10,507 bases of DNA from the NCBI GenBank assembly GCA_024278715.1, contig JAJRSN010000478.1, positions 1 through 10,507 on the forward strand. Direction: 5' to 3'. This stretch comes from Calditrichota bacterium. GTDB lineage: Bacteria > Calditrichota > Calditrichia > Calditrichales > Calditrichaceae. This document shows positions 6,595 to 10,507 of this stretch, one piece after another. How positions within the stretch are numbered: position 1 is the stretch's first letter; each line of letters begins with the position of its first letter. The notes under the pieces are model-generated. The model did no database searches. It had not been told where the DNA came from and worked only from the letters and a program-made list of their open reading frames with translations. Both the position numbers and the translations under genes were made by a program.

Positions 6595-8688
6595 TCAGCT
6601 AATATTGGCTAATTCCATTCGATCTTTCAGATGCTGCCTCAGGTATCGGAGGAGGTCTTTATGCTCCGGCTTGCGTAAAAACGGATCGCTCCTGACCAAC
6701 CCAAAGGCGTCTTCTCTGGCTTCTTCCAAAATCGGGCGGTCGGTTATGGGATTGGCTATCTTGAAATCCGGCATCCCGCTTTGTTTTGTTCCGAAGAAAT
6801 CTCCCCATCCTCGCAACTCCAGGTCTTTTTCGGCGATTACAAACCCGTCGTGCGTTTCGGTCATAATTTTCATGCGTTGTTGCGCAATTTCCCCGATATT
6901 GTAGGGAGTTTTTAAAATGCAATACGACTTTTGCCTGCCGCGTCCGACACGTCCCCGTAACTGATGCAACTGAGAAAGACCGAATCGCTCCGCGTGTTCG
7001 ATAAGCATAATCGTGGCGTTGGGAACGTCAATACCAACTTCGATCACTGTCGTCGAAATTAAAATTTGGATTTTGTTTTTCACGAATTCGGTCATTACCC
7101 GATCTTTTTCCGCGGGCTTCATTCTTCCGTGAAGCAGCCCTACCTTGTTATTCTTAAAAACAGTGGCGCTTAATTGTTCGTAAGCCTCGGTCGCCGCTTT
7201 AAGGTCTAATTTTTCGCTTTCTTCCACCAGCGGATAGATAATGTAAGCCTGCTCTCCGACGTTTACGCGTTGTTTAATAAAATCATAAATTTTAGATGCA
7301 GAATTGTCAAAACGCCAGATTGTTGTGACAGGTTTGCGATTGGGGGGCAGCTCGTCAATAACCGAAACATCCAAGCTACCGTAAGCGGTAAGCGCAAGCG
7401 TCCTGGGGATAGGCGTGGCTGTCATAACCAGCACATCAGCCCGCAGTCCCTTTTCGATCAACCGGGCTCGCTGCAACACGCCGAATCTGTGCTGCTCATC
7501 GATCACGACCAACCCCAAATCGGGCAGATTCACGCTGTCGTAAATAAGAGCGTGCGTTCCGATGATTATTTGCGGTTCGCCGCCGCTTAAGTCTTGAGCT
7601 ATGGATTTCCGCTCTTTTTGCGATATGCTTCCGGTGATCAAATGCACTTTAACATTTAAAGGTTCTACCAATTTACGAATATTAAAAAAATGCTGTTCGG
7701 CTAAAATTTCCGTGGGCACCATCAGCGCAGCTTGTTTGCCGTTATCAATCGCAATGAGCATCGCCATAAGGGCAACCAGAGTTTTCCCGGCGCCCACATC
7801 GCCCTGCAACAAACGATTCATCGGAGACGGCGATTTCATATCGTTGCGGATTTCTTTGACAACCCGTTTTTGAGCTTCTGTCATTTCGAAAGGCAGATTG
7901 TGATACAGTTTGGCGAGGCGTTCGCTCTTTTTTTCAAAAGCAAAACCGATAGGCTGTGCTTTTTGATGAGCTCTCTGAAGAGCCAGCATTAGCTGCAGAT
8001 TAAAGAATTCTTCGTATTTGAAGCGGTAAACGGCTTTTTTCAAAATATTTTGATCTTCGGGAATGTGGATTTGTCGGTAGGCTTCAGCCCGGTTAATAAA
8101 GCTTCGTTTTTGTTTCAGCTCCGGAGGAAAGTACTCTTCGATCTCGGGCGTCTTTTTACTCAATAAATGAAAAAAAATTCTGCGGAAAGTGTAAGAGTTC
8201 AATCCTACCCGCTTAAAAGCTTCGTTTTCCGGATAAAAAGCAAGAATCTTTCCCGTGTGCATCAAATTATCGAGCTCTCCCTCGCCAAGCCGATCGTACT
8301 CGGGGTGTGTGATTTGAAAACCGCGGTAAAAGACAACTTTTCCCGAAAGAGACACCCATTCGCCGACCTTGAAAATTTTTTTAAAATAATCGATCCCGTT
8401 AAACCAGACTGCCTCCAATATGCCTTTTCCGTCGCTGAGAACAATGTAAAACAATCGCCGCCGCCCATGACGAATACCGGCTGCTTCAACCCTTCCGATA
8501 ACGGTAATTTCCTGATCCGGCTGCAATTTATCAAGCGCAACAATATTACTGCGATCCACATATTTTCTCGGAAAATAATTCAACAGGTCAAGATATGTTC
8601 GAATTCCGTATCGGTGCAGAACCGCCGCACGCTTTGGACCGATTCCTTTAATAAATTGCAGTTCGTATGTCTTCTCTTTTCCAGACAT
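6595..8688 (-). CDS. recG: ATP-dependent DNA helicase RecG
   Basis: The protein has 697 residues, close to the 693 of E. coli RecG, and appears complete. RecG drives branch migration and regression of stalled forks and processes Holliday junctions and R-loops. The N-terminal part has a helix-hairpin-helix-like start (FIKGIGPKRA, 12-21) and the wedge OB-fold domain (about 60-160). The superfamily 2 motor follows in order: GDVGAGKT Walker A at 296-303, DEQH at 397-400, TATPIPRT at 423-430, LHGRMKPAEKDRVM (motif IV region, 519-532), STTVIEVGIDVPNA at 545-558 and QLRGRVGRG at 576-584. The C-terminal RecG-specific GWGDFFGTKQSG (627-638) is also present. The start is nine bases after lolD; no good ribosome site is visible, so coupling to lolD translation is likely. 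Confidence 0.98.
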   Translation of the reverse strand: MSGKEKTYELQFIKGIGPKRAAVLHRYGIRTYLDLLNYFPRKYVDRSNIVALDKLQPDQEITVIGRVEAAGIRHGRRRLFYIVLSDGKGILEAVWFNGIDYFKKIFKVGEWVSLSGKVVFYRGFQITHPEYDRLGEGELDNLMHTGKILAFYPENEAFKRVGLNSYTFRRIFFHLLSKKTPEIEEYFPPELKQKRSFINRAEAYRQIHIPEDQNILKKAVYRFKYEEFFNLQLMLALQRAHQKAQPIGFAFEKKSERLAKLYHNLPFEMTEAQKRVVKEIRNDMKSPSPMNRLLQGDVGAGKTLVALMAMLIAIDNGKQAALMVPTEILAEQHFFNIRKLVEPLNVKVHLITGSISQKERKSIAQDLSGGEPQIIIGTHALIYDSVNLPDLGLVVIDEQHRFGVLQRARLIEKGLRADVLVMTATPIPRTLALTAYGSLDVSVIDELPPNRKPVTTIWRFDNSASKIYDFIKQRVNVGEQAYIIYPLVEESEKLDLKAATEAYEQLSATVFKNNKVGLLHGRMKPAEKDRVMTEFVKNKIQILISTTVIEVGIDVPNATIMLIEHAERFGLSQLHQLRGRVGRGRQKSYCILKTPYNIGEIAQQRMKIMTETHDGFVIAEKDLELRGWGDFFGTKQSGMPDFKIANPITDRPILEEAREDAFGLVRSDPFLRKPEHKDLLRYLRQHLKDRMELANIS

Positions 8689-8697
8689 AAAAACGGA

Positions 8698-9399
8698 TTA
8701 AACCCGCCTTATTTCATTTACTATCCGACCATCATCCAATTCGATAATTCGATGGGCTTTTAAAGTCATGTGATCGTCATGGGTCACAATAATCAGCGTT
8801 TGATTCAATCTTTGATTGAGATCCAACAGCAAATCGTAAAGCATTTCACTGTTTTTCCGATCGAGATTACCGGTCGGCTCATCGGCAAGAAGAACCTTTG
8901 GTTTGTTGATCAAAGCGCGCGCAACCGCCACGCGCTGCTGCTCTCCGCCCGACAGCTCGTTTGGTTTGTGGCTAAGACGATGGGAAAGTCCCACATCGTC
9001 CAAAAGACGGCGTGCGTATTCTTCTTTTTCTTTGGTTAACGGTTCGTGCATAAACGAAGGGATTAAAACATTTTCGTACGCCGTAAATTCCGGAAGCAGA
9101 TGGTGAAATTGAAAAACAAAACCGATAGCCTGATTGCGAAACCGCGCCAAATCGGAATTGTTCAATTGATCCAGACTCTGACCGTCAATAAAAACCTTAC
9201 CGGACGAAGGAAGATCGAGAGCGCCGATAATGTGCAGCAGCGTGCTTTTTCCAACCCCAGAGGGTCCCTTTATTACAACAACTTCTGCCGGTTTTACGTT
9301 TAAGCTGATACCTTTTAAAACTTCAACCTTAATAGGACCGGTATTATAAATTTTGTACAGGTCTTCTACGCGAATAATATATTTCATAAGCTCACTCAT
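8698..9399 (-). CDS. lolD: Lipoprotein-releasing ABC transporter ATPase LolD
   Basis: The protein has 233 residues, the usual LolD length, with every ABC ATPase motif intact: Walker A GPSGVGKST at 45-53, Q-loop Gln97 in FVFQFHHLLPEF, signature LSGGEQQRV at 149-157, Walker B VLLADEPTGNLD at 169-180 and H-loop His207. The FVFQFHHLLPEF stretch is typical of LolD among the MacB/FtsE/LolD group. It should power release of outer-membrane lipoproteins from the inner membrane together with the adjacent permease. The ATG at 9399 overlaps the permease stop by eight bases; a second in-frame ATG at 9387, just after the permease stop, is an equally plausible start because neither has a strong ribosome site. 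Confidence 0.94.
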   Translation of the reverse strand: MSELMKYIIRVEDLYKIYNTGPIKVEVLKGISLNVKPAEVVVIKGPSGVGKSTLLHIIGALDLPSSGKVFIDGQSLDQLNNSDLARFRNQAIGFVFQFHHLLPEFTAYENVLIPSFMHEPLTKEKEEYARRLLDDVGLSHRLSHKPNELSGGEQQRVAVARALINKPKVLLADEPTGNLDRKNSEMLYDLLLDLNQRLNQTLIIVTHDDHMTLKAHRIIELDDGRIVNEIRRV

Positions 9400-10507
9400 A
9401 TCTTATTGCCTCAACCGGCATTAACTGCGACGCCCGATAAGCCGGATATAGCGACGCCAACAAACTTAACAAAACCGAAATACTTGCAATAGCCACAAAA
9501 TCCGCCCACTTCATCACAATCGGCAGCGAATTAATCAAATAAACGTCCGGCGGAAGCGAAATCACATTAAAATGCAGTTGAATAAATCCAGCCGAGTAAC
9601 CGATGGCGCAGCCCAAAAACGTACCGATTATTCCCACCAATAATCCCTCGTACAAAAAGATTTTCATAATCGATTTTGAGGAGGCGCCCATGGATTTCAA
9701 TATTCCGATTTCACGGGTCTTTTCCATCACTACCATAATCAATGAACTGATGATATTGAATGCGGCTACCATGATGATTAGGCTAAGAATCACAAAAGCT
9801 CCCCATTTTTCAATTTCCATCCACGAATAGAGGGATCGATTCAGTTGGAACCAGGTTTCTGTTGTGTAAGGATAGCCCAATTCTTCTTCGAGCTTTGCCG
9901 CGACTTTGCCGGCTAATTCGTAATTATCCAGTTTTAGTTCAATCCAGGTGACGCCTTTAATTCCAAATAGCTGCCGGGCGTCTTTCAACGAAATGTAAGA
10001 CAGCGTTTTGTCGTATTCGTAATAGCCGATTTCCACCAGACCCGCCACATAAAATTGTTTAACCCGCGGCTGGGAAAAAATTCCGCCTTCTTTGGGCATT
10101 GTCCACAGGGTTACCACATCGCCGATATGCGTGGCGAACAAAGCGTCCGCCAGATACCGCCCCAGAACAATGCCGGGCAACATTTTCCCGTGAATCAGTT
10201 GCGGCGTAAAATCGAGTTCTCCCAAAATAACTTTGCTTTTTAAATCGGTGACCTCGCTTGCCATATCGGGGTCAATCGCCTTTACCACAGTGGCGTATTG
10301 CTTTTCTTTTCCCGAAATCATTCCCTTGTCAACAATCACGGGCGAAGCGCCGATCACATGTTTGGTGTTTTTTGCTAATTTCAAAAGAGAATCGGTTCGC
10401 GTAATAGGCTCAAGGTAGAATTTGCGGATTCTCAAATGAGCATCCGCTCCGAGCAGGCGCGAACGCACCTCCTGCTCAAAGCCGTTCATCACGGACAGAA
10501 CCAGAAT
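9392..10507 (-). CDS. LolC/LolE-type lipoprotein-releasing permease (5' end outside window)
   Basis: The frame is open to the right edge and gives 371 residues of the C-terminal part. The first visible residues ILVLSVMNGF are the end of the first membrane segment in LolC/E permeases, so only the true N-terminus is missing. A periplasmic domain of roughly 225 residues follows. The FtsX-type core comes next: a membrane segment, the cytoplasmic loop with EKTREIGILKSMGAS, a second segment with GTFLGCAIGYSAG, and a last segment ending in LYPAYRASQLMPVEAIRYE. This matches LolC/E and differs from MacB in lacking an ATPase domain. Only one permease is visible, so a homodimer or a second permease further upstream are both possible, and I do not choose between lolC and lolE. 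The stop overlaps the lolD start. Confidence 0.92.
   Translation of the reverse strand: MLVLSVMNGFEQEVRSRLLGADAHLRIRKFYLEPITRTDSLLKLAKNTKHVIGASPVIVDKGMISGKEKQYATVVKAIDPDMASEVTDLKSKVILGELDFTPQLIHGKMLPGIVLGRYLADALFATHIGDVVTLWTMPKEGGIFSQPRVKQFYVAGLVEIGYYEYDKTLSYISLKDARQLFGIKGVTWIELKLDNYELAGKVAAKLEEELGYPYTTETWFQLNRSLYSWMEIEKWGAFVILSLIIMVAAFNIISSLIMVVMEKTREIGILKSMGASSKSIMKIFLYEGLLVGIIGTFLGCAIGYSAGFIQLHFNVISLPPDVYLINSLPIVMKWADFVAIASISVLLSLLASLYPAYRASQLMPVEAIRYE

Noticed and set aside
8167..8763. A 198-codon open frame on the plus strand
   Set aside because: It lies antisense to the N-terminal part of recG and the end of lolD, both of which are clear genes with all motifs. The translation shows no recognisable domain.

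Overview
The window is a densely packed stretch of chromosome in which every supported gene lies on the minus strand, so it reads from right to left. The content suggests a Gram-negative bacterium of the FCB group (Bacteroidota, Ignavibacteriota or Calditrichota-like). The reasons are a DUF2723 membrane mannosyltransferase with a TPR tail, a DUF4837 lipoprotein, a Lol-type lipoprotein exporter and moderate to low GC. The exact phylum cannot be fixed from sequence reading alone. I saw no mobile element, CRISPR array, tRNA or rRNA.

The first block (10507 to 5523) holds a LolC/E-type permease cut by the window edge, its LolD ATPase, the RecG branch-migration helicase and a family 2 glycosyltransferase. 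Overlaps or gaps are -8, 9 and 22 bases, which fits one transcription unit. The permease and ATPase should release lipoproteins from the inner membrane. RecG is a housekeeping repair enzyme that appears to sit there only by co-transcription.

An intergenic gap of 232 bases (5291-5522) follows. It is AT-rich, holds a perfect 16-base palindrome and has a plausible but weak promoter, so a second transcription unit probably starts here.

The second block (5290 to 654) holds a DUF2723/TMEM260-like protein, a UPF0104/LPG_synthase_TM flippase-like protein and a DUF4837 lipoprotein. Spacing is 4 bases, then a 23-base overlap, so the three are probably translated together. After 82 more bases comes the first 190 codons of a PfkB-family sugar kinase that runs off the left edge.

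Taken together, the neighbourhood is about the envelope: lipoprotein release (LolCD), sugar transfer (GT2, DUF2723), a lipid-linked sugar or lipid flippase candidate, and a lipoprotein. Most genes are recognisable families. The least understood part is the coupled DUF2723-flippase-DUF4837 trio, which I flag as a candidate glycan-transfer or glycolipid module; that role is inference. For three genes the start codon was chosen or supported by a visible ribosome binding site.
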